The position numbers were made by a program, and so were the translations under genes. From Ogataea parapolymorpha DL-1 (taxonomy: Eukaryota > Ascomycota > Pichiomycetes > Pichiales > Pichiaceae): a DNA stretch of 64,000 nucleotides. The first letter of the stretch is position 1, and every line of letters starts with the position of its first letter. The notes under the pieces were generated by a model that saw nothing but the letters and a program-made list of their open reading frames with translations, did not search any database and was not told where the DNA came from. Where the stretch lies: positions 364,411 to 428,410 of the forward strand of contig NC_027866.1 in NCBI RefSeq assembly GCF_000187245.1, read 5' to 3'. Shown here in pieces: positions 28,123-37,654 of the stretch.

Positions 28123-29655
28123 CTAGGTGCTGGCGTTGGAAGCTGAAGAGTTCTCTGCCTTGGTTTCTCTCGAAACAGTCTTGGCAACAGGAAGCAATGG
28201 AGCCTTTTTACTTCTCAATTTCTTCCACGCAAAGACAAGAGCTCCCAAAATCAGGAAGACACCAATGGTGACTCCAGCTCCAATTCCTCCAGCTCCAGCG
28301 TTGGTCAGCTTATTAAGATGGTAGGAGCCGTCGGCAACTTTCTCCAGGTCAATGCCCTTATCCTCTGCCTCGGAAGCCTGTTCGTAGGTAGAAGAATATC
28401 TGGTGCACTGAGAGGAGGTGCTTGAGCATTTTCCACACCAGTCCTCGAGATTGGTAATAGAAACTGCTTCTGTTTTTGCAACGAAGTCGTCCCAGGAGAG
28501 CACAGTGGAGTTTAATCCGAAAAGCGGGTAAGCAACAAGCTCATCGTCGTCATCAGTACCGTTCTTGAAGGAAAATTGCACAAAGTAGTTGTCGGACGTG
28601 TCTTTCAACAGGTCCCACACCAAAGTAGCTCCGTAGCCAGGCATACCGGTGAAATTATCAGAGATCTGGTTCAGCTCCAAAAGACCGAAAATCTGGTACA
28701 TCGTGTTGAACGAGCCAGTAAAGTAGTTGATGTAAGGTGAACCTTTCTCCTTGGTGGCATTCAAATAAGTGAGAGATGCTCCCAGCAGTGATTGTCCTCC
28801 AATAGTGAAGTTATTCAGTTTGTTGGAAGCATCGTACGAAATACCCCATTGAGCAGCGTCTGCAAGAGTGGCGATTTGGTAACGAAGCGAAGAGTTCCAC
28901 TTGGTGGCCCAGTCCTCGTCGTGGATGCTTTCGACGAAAACGAAGTCGTTAATGTTCATTGCGTTACCGAAATTGAGCTTAGACTTAGGGAATTTGGTCG
29001 ATGGAAGAAGGTCAGCCAGTGACTGGTAGAAATCAAATGTGGACGAATTGAGCGCCTTGAACGCTTCTGTATCATACCAGGCGTCAATGGCAGCATCAGA
29101 AGAAGGACAATTTTCGTCTCCCTTAATCCAGAAATAATCGTCAGACGTTTCCGACTGCACGTCCATAAAGACGTACTGGTATCCACCCAAAGGAGCCTCA
29201 ACAGAGGTGCCGTTGCTCAATTCGGAGTCCTGGGTATCGGCAAGAGTCTCGTTCGTGTTGACGGCAGTGGAAGGAGGGTACAGGCCTTGCAAGAAGGACA
29301 TTTGGGAGTACTCGATGACTGTCGAAGCTGGACATTGAGCATAAGTGTCTCCGTAGACAAAGTAGCCCTGTGGGTCTAGCCCATTAATAACAAAGTCCGA
29401 ATTCACAGAATTCCCGTCTTCGTCCAAACCAAAGTATCTCTCTCTATAGAAAGTACCCGACTCGACCTGTTCAACGGCTCCCAGAGTGGTGAGGTAGTTT
29501 GCAGGTTTGGCGACTCTATCATTGTGGCGACCAAAGATGAAGGTGCCCACACACGAGTATTTTCCATCAAGGGACTGAGAGTCCACAGCCAGAGCGATTG
29601 GCAGCAACGAAAGAAGTAAAAACATTACAAAGTTGGGGATACTAAGGATCTGCAT
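28123..29655 (-). CDS. Histidine-acid-phosphatase-like type I membrane glycoprotein, probably catalytically degenerate
   Basis: 510 residues. Signal peptide (1-~23), a large luminal or extracellular domain with about nine N-x-S/T sites and a CGKCSSTSSQC cysteine cluster, one membrane span (~GAGVTIGVFLILGALVFAW) and a basic cytosolic tail of about 35 residues. The fold is suggested by FGRHNDRVAK near residue 40, then LTTLGAVEQVESGTFYRERY, then FLQGLYPP, an arrangement seen in branch-2 histidine phosphatases. The family's RHG is RHN here, and I cannot find the C-terminal HD acid pair (the region reads MPGYGATLVWDLL). Function unknown; I infer a non-enzymatic or altered role. Confidence 0.6.
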   Translation of the reverse strand: MQILSIPNFVMFLLLSLLPIALAVDSQSLDGKYSCVGTFIFGRHNDRVAKPANYLTTLGAVEQVESGTFYRERYFGLDEDGNSVNSDFVINGLDPQGYFVYGDTYAQCPASTVIEYSQMSFLQGLYPPSTAVNTNETLADTQDSELSNGTSVEAPLGGYQYVFMDVQSETSDDYFWIKGDENCPSSDAAIDAWYDTEAFKALNSSTFDFYQSLADLLPSTKFPKSKLNFGNAMNINDFVFVESIHDEDWATKWNSSLRYQIATLADAAQWGISYDASNKLNNFTIGGQSLLGASLTYLNATKEKGSPYINYFTGSFNTMYQIFGLLELNQISDNFTGMPGYGATLVWDLLKDTSDNYFVQFSFKNGTDDDDELVAYPLFGLNSTVLSWDDFVAKTEAVSITNLEDWCGKCSSTSSQCTRYSSTYEQASEAEDKGIDLEKVADGSYHLNKLTNAGAGGIGAGVTIGVFLILGALVFAWKKLRSKKAPLLPVAKTVSRETKAENSSASNAST

Positions 29656-29780
29656 GCAATTTATTTCGGCTTTTAAATTTTTTTTCTTAGATAAGAACGC
29701 GGCAGCGGATAATATTTTGCGCTTGGAGTCACAATGATTCTAACCTGTATTTGGAAATGACTAGATAGTAATACATGTTT

Positions 29781-30089
29781 TTACTGCTTTTGGGTACTTT
29801 GCACTTGTTTAACGGCACACTGTCTTAGGGACTCCAATTGGTCCAAGCATTTGGCTGAGTCTCCTCCGCGCAGACACGCTTCGTATTGGGATATCGCAGA
29901 AGAGCAATTCTGCTGAATTTTTTGAAAGGACGGCACGTCGTTCCTGACGCACTGTTGCAGCGCCAGTTGCATCGGAACGCAATCGATCGGCTTCTTATCT
30001 GGTGACTGGACACATTTGTGGTAGTTGACAAACTGTTCTGGACAGTACTTGGCAACGTCTTGGAGGATGATCTCGTCTAGAAAGGACAT
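29781..30089 (-). CDS. MIX14: Mix14/Mic14-type twin CX9C mitochondrial intermembrane-space protein
   Basis: 102 residues with four CX9C motifs (CPEQFVNYHKC, CVPMQLALQQC, CSSAISQYEAC, CLDQLESLRQC), which form two disulphide-bonded helical hairpins after import by Mia40. The N-terminus FLDEIILQDVAKYCP aligns with S. cerevisiae Mix14 (ILDEIVIEDVVANCP). Its exact role is unclear in the literature; loss affects respiration mildly. The ATG is only 20 bp from the divergent METTL16 ATG. Confidence 0.88.
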   Translation of the reverse strand: MSFLDEIILQDVAKYCPEQFVNYHKCVQSPDKKPIDCVPMQLALQQCVRNDVPSFQKIQQNCSSAISQYEACLRGGDSAKCLDQLESLRQCAVKQVQSTQKQ

Positions 30090-30109
30090 GAGGACAAAAG
30101 TGAAAAAAT

Positions 30110-31249
30110 ATGGAAAATAATATTATTTCGAGGAAATTGGATTTTGACACTCTGGTGGTGAAATACCCGCAATTGGGCCCGTATTTCAAGGGGACAAAGT
30201 ACGATTTCCGCAACAATGACGCGGTGATTGCGATCACCGAGGTTTTGTTGAGAGAATGGGGTTTGAAGGTACACATACACAGCGACAGATTATGTCCACG
30301 ATTATTCAATCGTCTCGACTACCTCGAATTCATGCGCAGATTGCTGGGTTCCTGGACAAACCATGTGGGGCTCGACGTTGGGACCGGCCATCTGGCGATC
30401 TATGCGCTGCTGGGAGCCAAACTGTTCGATCTGCAGTTTGTAGGCACAGATATCGACGAGGAGTCGTTGGAGCTGGCTCGGGCCATTGTTGAGCAGAATC
30501 ACTTGCAGGAGAAAATCCAGCTGGTGCTAACTAGACCGCAGGAGCCGCTGTTCAGCCGTTTCGTTGAGTTGCTGGGCTCTCGAAACGGGTTCGTCGTGTG
30601 CAACCCGCCTTTTTATTCTTCTTTTGACGAGATGGAAAGAAGAGCAGAAATAAAGTCCGGCCCCCGATTCCCCACAGCCGCAGCTAACGAGCTCGTTGTC
30701 GAGGGTGGGGAGGTAGCATTTGTGCATCGGATGATTATGGAGAGCGAGGCCGTGAAAAGTTCTTCTATTCGCTGGTTTTCCAGTCTCATTGGAAAATATG
30801 ACTCGCTCAAGCCCCTGATCTCGCTTCTGCGCGCCCGCAAAATCGACAATTATGGCGTGCATGAGTTCCGCAGCAGCCAGGCATTGGCGGGAACACGACG
30901 ATGGATTCTGTTCTGGTCTTTCCAGCCAGAGCGGCCTGATGCAGACCTGTTCAACAGTGTCGTGCATCAGAAAACGCGTCGCGAGCTCCAGTGCACTCCC
31001 GAGAAGCTGCTCGAGCGGATCGATGGGCTGGAAAATGTGGAGCAGACCAGAGAATCCGGCTCAGTCGTTTTAGAGCTGCCGGGCGATGTGTGGTCGCGAG
31101 CGTACCGGCGTCAAAAACGATTCCTGCCAGATCGGGCTCAGGTAGTGTTGCTGCTCGAAAACCCAATCAAGCTCATCTGGAAGAGCGGTCATAACTACCA
31201 GCTTTTCGAAAGCTTCTATAACTGGTGTAAGAAAATAGAGCAGTCCTAG
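30110..31249 (+). CDS. METTL16: METTL16-type RNA N6-adenosine methyltransferase (U6 snRNA)
   Basis: 379 residues. The N-terminal RNA-binding part has LDFDTLVVKYPQLGPYF and the Rossmann methyltransferase follows: GLDVGTGHLAIYALLG (SAM loop), VGTDIDEESL, and the catalytic N-P-P-F in FVVCNPPFYS. Downstream EGGEVAFVHRMI and RWFSSLIGK correspond to the conserved human METTL16 segments. METTL16 and its S. pombe orthologue put m6A in the U6 ACAGA box that pairs with 5' splice sites. S. cerevisiae has no orthologue. The C-terminal vertebrate-specific domain is absent. Its TAG stop shares the bases CTAG with the PSF1 stop. Confidence 0.88.
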   Translation: MENNIISRKLDFDTLVVKYPQLGPYFKGTKYDFRNNDAVIAITEVLLREWGLKVHIHSDRLCPRLFNRLDYLEFMRRLLGSWTNHVGLDVGTGHLAIYALLGAKLFDLQFVGTDIDEESLELARAIVEQNHLQEKIQLVLTRPQEPLFSRFVELLGSRNGFVVCNPPFYSSFDEMERRAEIKSGPRFPTAAANELVVEGGEVAFVHRMIMESEAVKSSSIRWFSSLIGKYDSLKPLISLLRARKIDNYGVHEFRSSQALAGTRRWILFWSFQPERPDADLFNSVVHQKTRRELQCTPEKLLERIDGLENVEQTRESGSVVLELPGDVWSRAYRRQKRFLPDRAQVVLLLENPIKLIWKSGHNYQLFESFYNWCKKIEQS

Positions 31250-31818
31250 AGTTTTTTGAGATACCCCTGCTGGATGAGTCTCTCGACGTCTGCCTGGCGA
31301 ACGAAAAATTGCGAGTCCTTAGTGAGGTTGAAAACTCCGTATTCAGTCTGGATCTCACCGGCGTCTTTCAACACTCTCACATCGATGAACACGTCTTCCG
31401 GTGGCTCCAGTGTCCCTCCAAGGTCGACTTTCTCCAAGGGCCCTTTGAACTCGCTCACCAGGTCGTTATATTTTTTCAGGTACTCCTGCTCTTGCGGCGA
31501 GAGGTTGTCCATCTGTTCCTTTGAAATCTCGTTATTGGCCCACACCAATTCATCCAGGCGCTCTGCTCGCAAGCGCTGGTATGCTAGAAGACACCGTTTG
31601 TTGCGCCGCATGCACAGATGGCAGACAAACAGCTGTGCTTGGTTGACGCGATCGTCGTCCTGGCTTGCGTGTTCTGTCAGCACGTCGGCCTCTTTCTGCA
31701 AATCCCGTATCTCCCGTACTATAGCTCTCACCAGGGTATCCTGGTAGAGCGGCAATTTATCCAGCGACTGAGTCCGTTTGGCCTCCAGTGCCAATTTATG
31801 TGCGAGATCTCCATACAT
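31246..31818 (-). CDS. PSF1: GINS complex subunit Psf1
   Basis: 190 residues (208 in S. cerevisiae), strongly conserved: MYGDLAHKLALEAKRT at the start, LCMRRNKRCLLAYQRLR in the helical A-domain, and FIDVRVLKDAGEIQTEYGVF plus FFVRQADVERLIQQGYL in the C-terminal B-domain. Psf1 with Sld5, Psf2 and Psf3 joins Mcm2-7 and Cdc45 to form the replicative helicase. Its stop overlaps the convergent METTL16 stop by four bases. Start codons of PSF1 and the RAD61-like gene are 42 bp apart. Confidence 0.97.
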   Translation of the reverse strand: MYGDLAHKLALEAKRTQSLDKLPLYQDTLVRAIVREIRDLQKEADVLTEHASQDDDRVNQAQLFVCHLCMRRNKRCLLAYQRLRAERLDELVWANNEISKEQMDNLSPQEQEYLKKYNDLVSEFKGPLEKVDLGGTLEPPEDVFIDVRVLKDAGEIQTEYGVFNLTKDSQFFVRQADVERLIQQGYLKKL

Positions 31819-31860
31819 GGGAAATTAATTTAAGAAAAATAATTTAGATCGGCATTTCAA

Positions 31861-33609
31861 ATGTACGGTAGAAGGAAAAAAGGGTTGTGTTCGCCCGCGC
31901 AACGCAGAATTCCGGAGTGTGACGATTTGGCAAAGACCACCTCATCTGCAACTTCTTCAGTGTTCGAATTCACCGAGAATCCTGTGGAATTACAGAAAAC
32001 TGTCAGATTTCCGCGAAAACGCTTGCTCCAGAACGCGTCGATCCCGAAGATTCGCAACTTCAACACGGAAGACTACTTCAGAGAGGCTCCAGAGGAGCAG
32101 CGACCGCGATGGATGCCAGAAAAACAGCCTGAACGCGTACAATCGCTGTCTCATACGCCTAAGAAACAAAAATCTGGAAGCACCAAGCTGGAACTAGGGG
32201 AGCTGTCCGAGGTAAAATACATGTCACCAAAAAAGACTTCAGTTCCCGACAATCTATCTGATCTGTTTGATGAACTCCCGCAGAGTCCGCGAAAATCCAC
32301 CTTAAACATCAGGACATTGACTAATATGACTTCGCAGGAGCCAGTGTCTCAGATCCCAAAATTTGCACTAGAGCTTCCTTCCATTCCAGCGGCGGAGACT
32401 GACCACCAGCCGGTTCCTATCTCTTCAAAATCACAAAATGCTCCCAGACACTACGGGATTTCACGAAGCTACCGTGCGGAGCACAATTCAGACAGCGAGA
32501 GCGATGGGCTCGACACAGAGCCCATCTGCTCGAACCTACAACCTACCCTTGATCTCAGGGTATCAGGATTGAACAGCAGATACGACCATGAGATTGAATT
32601 TATGGCGGAGACCGTCAGCTCTCCCAAATCTCCATTGTCAACGAAAAGAACTGCGCTTCTTGAGACGGCTTGCAAAAGCGCAAAGGATGCCAAAATGATG
32701 GATCGTCTTGCGCTCAGGGGCGTGGACGATTTAGCTCTTGGCATTGAAGCAGCTGGAAACGACTTCATCCTCGTTTCGACATGGATATACTTGGCCACAC
32801 CGATGAAAAAGGAGCCACCGTTGGATTTCACAAGAAAAGCACTCGAACTCCTCTTGCCTATCTCAGAGGAGTTGCGAGTATACCTTGAGAAACAAGCGAA
32901 ACTGCCCAAGATTGACCAGCTGGCTTTGGAAGATTTTCTTGAGCATGTTACAACAGCTTCTCCTAGAGAATTGGCATTTAATTATTTATTACACCGAGAC
33001 CACCATGTTTTGGTGGAACTATGCACACATAAACTACTGAGTTTGGTTATTCAAGCCGCCCAGCTGGATGATGGGAAAAGCATGTTGCTGGTTGAGATGC
33101 TCGTGGACGAATTGCGTCCGCTGGCAGGGTTTGACAAAATAGAGCATCTGGTGAAATCTGCGATCACTAAAAGGCCAGAATGTTTGCCGACTTGCTTGCG
33201 CCTGGCAATTGTTTTGACAACAGAGAGGGAAAGCACGCTAAATGACCCAGCTCTTGTAGTGCCACTGCTAGAATTAGTGCGCGGGTCGCACATTCTTTCC
33301 GGAGACATAGCTTTGAGCCAGGACCAAGAAAACGGACTTTTTGCTCTGGGATTGCTTTTCAACCTCCAGGAGCACGTCTCCTGGCCAGCAGATGCTAAAA
33401 CGCTCTTTAAAGAGCTGCTACAGTCGGTAGAAATCGAGAAAAATCCGCAAAATGCCATAAGAATTCATGCTATAGGTTATTTCTGCCTGCTAGTGGACAC
33501 AGCCACGGAAACGGTCAGGAGAGGTCTTGAAACATTCCGCGCTGCAGTGGCGGGCAGCAACCAGTCTATTAAAGCCAGGATCGAAGCCAAGCTCAGCCAA
33601 ATGTGTTGA
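31861..33609 (+). CDS. RAD61: Rad61/Wapl-like cohesin-release factor
   Basis: 582 residues. The N-terminus MYGRRKKG followed by a long disordered, S/P-rich half resembles the YG(K/R)RG start of fungal Wapl proteins. The C-terminal half (~235-582) is alpha-helical, beginning [15 protein letters not shown] and [14 protein letters not shown], consistent with the Wapl HEAT-like domain. Wapl opens the Smc3-Scc1 gate to release cohesin. Low sequence conservation makes the call tentative. It overlaps the DBP7 3' end by 17 bp. Confidence 0.5.
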   Translation: MYGRRKKGLCSPAQRRIPECDDLAKTTSSATSSVFEFTENPVELQKTVRFPRKRLLQNASIPKIRNFNTEDYFREAPEEQRPRWMPEKQPERVQSLSHTPKKQKSGSTKLELGELSEVKYMSPKKTSVPDNLSDLFDELPQSPRKSTLNIRTLTNMTSQEPVSQIPKFALELPSIPAAETDHQPVPISSKSQNAPRHYGISRSYRAEHNSDSESDGLDTEPICSNLQPTLDLRVSGLNSRYDHEIEFMAETVSSPKSPLSTKRTALLETACKSAKDAKMMDRLALRGVDDLALGIEAAGNDFILVSTWIYLATPMKKEPPLDFTRKALELLLPISEELRVYLEKQAKLPKIDQLALEDFLEHVTTASPRELAFNYLLHRDHHVLVELCTHKLLSLVIQAAQLDDGKSMLLVEMLVDELRPLAGFDKIEHLVKSAITKRPECLPTCLRLAIVLTTERESTLNDPALVVPLLELVRGSHILSGDIALSQDQENGLFALGLLFNLQEHVSWPADAKTLFKELLQSVEIEKNPQNAIRIHAIGYFCLLVDTATETVRRGLETFRAAVAGSNQSIKARIEAKLSQMC

Positions 33610-35542
33610 ACTCGTCCGTTTGTGCCTGCAGGTGCATCTTGGCCATGCGCAGCATCTTGGACTTACCATCCTCCTTCTTCTTACGCTCTCCACCACTGGC
33701 AAGCTTCTTTGGCGTTTCTCTTAGCCCAAACGACTTGGCCAGATGCCCCAGATGGATCTTCTTCACATTGAAACACTCTCTTTCAGAGGCCAAGTGCGTG
33801 GCATACGCTTTGATGTGGCTGATGAAACCGTTGGCTGCTATTTCCTTGGCTCGCGGCTCTTCCAGCAGCCATCTTTCCAAATCCAAATGGAACGTGGTTG
33901 CTTGTGTGTCCCAACTGCCGCCCTTTTCGCCTGGTTTCTCGAATGCCTCCTTGAGCACCGATTCGTATTTTTTGAACTGAATGCCCGATGGATGCAATGG
34001 CTCAATTATTTTCAAATAATTTTCCTCGTCTCCTGGAAGCAGGAAAAGCACAGATTTTCCAAGAGAGCCGGCTCTCGCGGTTCTGCCAACTCTATGAAGA
34101 TGGTCGTCCAAAGCAAAAGGCGGGTCGAATTCGACGACGTTGTTGATATGCGGCAAATCGAGTCCTCTCGACGCGACATCTGTACAGAGCAGGATCGCAT
34201 TATTAGGACTGTCGGCAAACTGTTTGAGGGTGGAAGTTCTGGTCTGTTGCGAAAGCGAGCCGTGTAGCTTGAAAATGCTAGATCCAAATAGCGTGCCCGA
34301 TGTGTCTTCGGAGGCCGCTTTCCTGGTAAGCGCGATAAAGTGGAAATCGACAGATCCAGAGCACGAGAAAAAAACAATTGTTCTGGATGCCGTTTGGTCC
34401 TTGATCAGGTTTTTGAGAGTTCCGGCCAGCGTGACAAATCTCAGCTTCGGAGGAATCACCACCACCTGCTGTACCAGTTGATCGGGCACCTTTGTGATCT
34501 GCTCACTTGTGGTCACCAGTTCGGCTTTTTCCAGCGACAGCTCGCCTAATTTCTTCACAGTGGACTTAATGGTGGCCGAACAAAGAATGCTGATTCTTTT
34601 GGCCGGCAGAGAGGGATATTGGAGAGGTACAGCAGTCGAAGAAATGCTGTGTAGAATCTTTGTGATGCTCTCCTCGAATCCAAGCTCCATCAGCCGGTCA
34701 CCCTCGTCCAGCACAACGTATCGAATCTTTGATAGATCTAATTTTTGCGTGTGCTCGATATGGTCCACAAGTCTTCCCGGAGTGGCCACAAGGATGTTGA
34801 CACCCTTGCGGAGTCGGGCCTTTTCGGACTTTTTTTTCTCTCCACCAATAACGTTTCCGGCGACAATCTTGTGGTGGCAGCGACTAAGAGACTCAAAAAC
34901 AGAGTAAATCTGGGTTGCAAGCTCTCTTGTGGGAGCCAGAATCAGTGCGAAAAGACCAGAAGTCCTATCAATGTTCGGAATCTCCATTAGCTTTTGGAAA
35001 ATGGGCAGCGCAAAGGCCAAGGTCTTACCAGAACCTGTTTGAGCCTGTACAAAAAGATCATTATTTCCTGCGAGCAGACGAGGAATCACCTGTTGCTGAA
35101 TCTTTGTGGGGTTCTCTATACGCTGACCAAGAAGATGAGCGTTAATTCTATCGTTGAGTCCAAGTCCAGAAAAAGAAGAGGTATCAAGAGGAGCGTTCGA
35201 AGGAGAGAGAACATCTATCTCAGCGATAGGTCTGTCCTGGATCTCTGGGTTCGCTGTGAACAGTGACGAAACATATGTGTTATTTTTGCCGCCCTCTCCA
35301 CGCCGCTCAGGAAATGCGGTTTTATGCGGTCTTTCTTCACCCTCGGCCGGTGCAACATCCTTGGTTCTATCACCCAGTTTTGTCTGATTTACTCCCAATT
35401 TCTCTTTTTTCTCATTGCGGCCACGGCCTTCGCTCGCAAGCTGCGATTTCCGCCTGTCCTTCCATTTGCCACCGGTCACCTTCACCTTTTGCTTTTTTGC
35501 GGGCGGTTCGCTCGCAAAATTCAGTAATAAGTCATCCTCCAT
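33593..35542 (-). CDS. DBP7: DEAD-box RNA helicase Dbp7 (60S biogenesis)
   Basis: 649 residues from the ATG at 35542, which starts [11 protein letters not shown] as in Sc Dbp7 (MSDEDSMLLNFTT); the frame continues six codons further up. An N-terminal basic tail with [10 protein letters not shown] and [12 protein letters not shown] precedes the helicase core: [12 protein letters not shown] (Q-motif region), [14 protein letters not shown] (motif I), PTRELATQ (Ia), [14 protein letters not shown] (II, DEGD as in Dbp7), SAT (III), [10 protein letters not shown] (VI). It acts in the nucleolus on pre-60S rRNA and snoRNA release. Confidence 0.95.
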   Translation of the reverse strand: MEDDLLLNFASEPPAKKQKVKVTGGKWKDRRKSQLASEGRGRNEKKEKLGVNQTKLGDRTKDVAPAEGEERPHKTAFPERRGEGGKNNTYVSSLFTANPEIQDRPIAEIDVLSPSNAPLDTSSFSGLGLNDRINAHLLGQRIENPTKIQQQVIPRLLAGNNDLFVQAQTGSGKTLAFALPIFQKLMEIPNIDRTSGLFALILAPTRELATQIYSVFESLSRCHHKIVAGNVIGGEKKKSEKARLRKGVNILVATPGRLVDHIEHTQKLDLSKIRYVVLDEGDRLMELGFEESITKILHSISSTAVPLQYPSLPAKRISILCSATIKSTVKKLGELSLEKAELVTTSEQITKVPDQLVQQVVVIPPKLRFVTLAGTLKNLIKDQTASRTIVFFSCSGSVDFHFIALTRKAASEDTSGTLFGSSIFKLHGSLSQQTRTSTLKQFADSPNNAILLCTDVASRGLDLPHINNVVEFDPPFALDDHLHRVGRTARAGSLGKSVLFLLPGDEENYLKIIEPLHPSGIQFKKYESVLKEAFEKPGEKGGSWDTQATTFHLDLERWLLEEPRAKEIAANGFISHIKAYATHLASERECFNVKKIHLGHLAKSFGLRETPKKLASGGERKKKEDGKSKMLRMAKMHLQAQTDEFNTFG

Positions 35543-35615
35543 AGATAAATAATTTTTCAAAAAAATTCCAAAAAAAAAAAATCTGAATTTTTTTTGATTT
35601 TATTTTATTTTATTT

Positions 35616-36164
35616 ATGTCTGATCCCGTTATCAAGGAAATTCCTATCCGCATTAACGGGCCGCCTCTTCTGATGGTCCAACAACCAACAGTCAACAAAT
35701 ACAGCACAATATCACAAACACGACTCAAGCCAGCTAGTGGCGTCCTGGAAATGGATATACCAACTGACACCTCACGTTTCTACGACGAGAGCAAAGCTTC
35801 CAAATGGGGAGGCACTAACTACCAGACGCTAAAGGGAGTACTAGTGGACGGAAACGGATACTATGTGGGGCGTGTGTCTGAAGGAGAACTCCATCTCAGC
35901 CCTGTTACGAAGACATGCCAACTGAGACCCTCGTTCAAGTACATTGACGAAATGAAAGCTCGCAAACAGCAGAGAGAAAAAGAATTAAATAAACAATTGG
36001 ACGACCAAGTGATGTCTGAGGACAAGAAGAAAGCGCACGTGGTGCAGATGACAGCCAAGTCTACAAATGAAAATGCTCTCAGGCTCGGAGGAGCTTTGGT
36101 GAGCAAAAAGCTGGAAGACGAGGAAGATTGGGTGGTGTATGAGTATAAAAGAAGTGTACAGTAA
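35616..36164 (+). CDS. RPC37: RNA polymerase III subunit Rpc37 (C37)
   Basis: 182 residues, shorter than S. cerevisiae (282). The N-terminus SDPVIKEIPIRI, the central LEMDIPTDTSRFYDES and GRVSEGELHLSPVTKTCQLRPSFKYIDE match the Rpc37/RPC5 dimerisation domain, which pairs with Rpc53 and contributes to termination and reinitiation on short genes such as the tRNA gene in this window. The C-terminal half is short and charged. Divergent from DBP7 with 73 bp between starts, containing TTTTA repeats at 35597-35613. Confidence 0.82.
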   Translation: MSDPVIKEIPIRINGPPLLMVQQPTVNKYSTISQTRLKPASGVLEMDIPTDTSRFYDESKASKWGGTNYQTLKGVLVDGNGYYVGRVSEGELHLSPVTKTCQLRPSFKYIDEMKARKQQREKELNKQLDDQVMSEDKKKAHVVQMTAKSTNENALRLGGALVSKKLEDEEDWVVYEYKRSVQ

Positions 36165-36191
36165 TTTAAGAATCAATTCATAGCTAGCTGT

Positions 36192-37469
36192 TTATTTTCC
36201 CAACTCAACAACCTTCTCAGCGGCCTCGTCAAGGTCCTCGAACAAGTACAACTTCAAGCCGGACTCGCTGATAAGTTTCTTGGCGATGTCGAGGTTGGTA
36301 CCTTGCAATCTAACAACGACAGGAATGGTCAAAGACAGGTTCTTGGTGGCAGCAATCAGACCCTCGGCGACGTAGTCACATCTGACAATACCTCCGAAGA
36401 TGTTGACGAAGATGGCCTTGACACCCTTCTCGGAGATAATCAGCTTGAAAGCCTCCTCAATGGTCTCTGGAGTGGCAGTTCCACCAACATCGAGGAAGTT
36501 GGCTGGAGATCCACCGTACAACTGAACAACATCCATAGTAGCCATGGCCAATCCAGCACCATTGACCAAGCAGCCGATGTTGCCGTCCAACTTGATGAAG
36601 TTCAGGCCAAACTTGCTGGCATGGACCTCGTCTGGGTCCTCTTGGGTCAGATCTCTCCAAGAGAAGACCTCCTCTTGTCTGAAGGCAGCGTTGTCGTCAA
36701 ATCCGAACTTGGCATCCATGCACATCACCTCGTGGTCGACCGTTTCCGTCAATGGGTTGATCTCGATCTGGGTGGCATCTTTGTCCTTGAAAATCTGGTA
36801 CAGTTTTTTGATGGTTTCGGCAGCCTTTGGAACGGCCTCTGGAGAGAATTTAAGTCCAGAGGCAATTTGCTTGGCCAGCTCGTCGCTAATGCCTTGGTTG
36901 TAGTCCACAGGGTACTTCTTGATGGCGTCAGGGTTCTCCTTGGCAACACCCTCAATATCCACACCACCCTCCGACGAGGCCACCACCAAAGTGGACTGGT
37001 TTTTTCTGTCCATAATAATAGACAGGTAAGCCTCACGCTTGGCGTATTTTCTCTCCACAACGTAGACGGCAGTAACCTCCTTCCCGGCAGCACCAGTCTG
37101 TTTGGTGATCAGCTTGTGACCAATCATTTTGGAAGCGAGGTCCTTTGCCTCCTCTGGGGTCTCAATGAGTCTGACACCTGACTTCAAGCCATTGTCAAAG
37201 TGGCCCTTACCTCTGCCTCCCGTCAGAGCCTGGGCTTTGATGACCAGCTCTTTAGTGCCGAGCGACTTGGCGATCTCGTAGGCGCCCTCTGGAGTGGTAG
37301 CCGCATCTCCCTTAGGCACGGGCACACCGTATGATCTGAGCAACTGAGCAGATCTGTACTCATGGATGGACAAAAATCTTCTTTGCGACTGACGCGTTAG
37401 AATAACGATGTCTGACGTGGACACACTTACAGTCTTCAAAATGGACTTTCTCAATGCTCTGGTAAACAT
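36192..37469 (-). CDS. LSC2: Succinate-CoA ligase beta subunit, mitochondrial
   Basis: 425 residues from the ATG at 37469 (MFTRALRKS), giving a basic presequence; an upstream in-frame codon at 37499 is not needed. Order: ATP-grasp domain beginning FLSIHEYRSAQLLRSYGVPVPKG, nucleotide-binding VIKAQALTGGRGKGHF, EINPLTE for Mg2+, and the C-terminal CoA-ligase domain with NGAGLAMATMDVV, NFLDVGGTA and FVNIFGGIVRCD. It completes the step after KGD2, making succinate and ATP. Divergent from the NEJ1-like gene across 185 bp that hold an inverted repeat and an 18-bp palindrome. Confidence 0.97.
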   Translation of the reverse strand: MFTRALRKSILKTVSVSTSDIVILTRQSQRRFLSIHEYRSAQLLRSYGVPVPKGDAATTPEGAYEIAKSLGTKELVIKAQALTGGRGKGHFDNGLKSGVRLIETPEEAKDLASKMIGHKLITKQTGAAGKEVTAVYVVERKYAKREAYLSIIMDRKNQSTLVVASSEGGVDIEGVAKENPDAIKKYPVDYNQGISDELAKQIASGLKFSPEAVPKAAETIKKLYQIFKDKDATQIEINPLTETVDHEVMCMDAKFGFDDNAAFRQEEVFSWRDLTQEDPDEVHASKFGLNFIKLDGNIGCLVNGAGLAMATMDVVQLYGGSPANFLDVGGTATPETIEEAFKLIISEKGVKAIFVNIFGGIVRCDYVAEGLIAATKNLSLTIPVVVRLQGTNLDIAKKLISESGLKLYLFEDLDEAAEKVVELGK

Positions 37470-37539
37470 TTGGTCTAAGTAGTGAGTAAAAGAAAACAAC
37501 AGCGTTGGAAATTTGAGAAATGGACAACTCTTTTCCTTT

Positions 37540-37632
37540 GCACAGCCGAAGAAATGAGAGCAGGCCGAGACGGCGGCTGGATGGGGTGCGAATTTTTTAA
37601 ATAAAAAAAAAGCATGCTTTTTTCGGCTGTGC
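37540..37632. repeat. 11-bp inverted repeat in the LSC2/NEJ1-like divergent promoter
   Basis: GCACAGCCGAA at 37540-37550 and its exact complement TTCGGCTGTGC at 37622-37632 are separated by 71 bp. Additional CCGA/CGGC sequences lie between them (37564-37579). Probably paired transcription-factor sites. Confidence 0.55.
37606..37623. repeat. 18-bp perfect palindrome upstream of the NEJ1-like gene
   Basis: AAAAAAGCATGCTTTTTT, with GCATGC at its centre, 31 bp before the ATG at 37655. The A-run extends three bases further left. Confidence 0.6.
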
Positions 37633-37654
37633 GCACCGGGGCGAGGGAAAGGAG

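Noticed and set aside
30531..30550. possible intron branch site (GCTAAC then CAG) within METTL16
   Set aside because: The frame is open and conserved across it, and no GT donor at a suitable distance improves the alignment.
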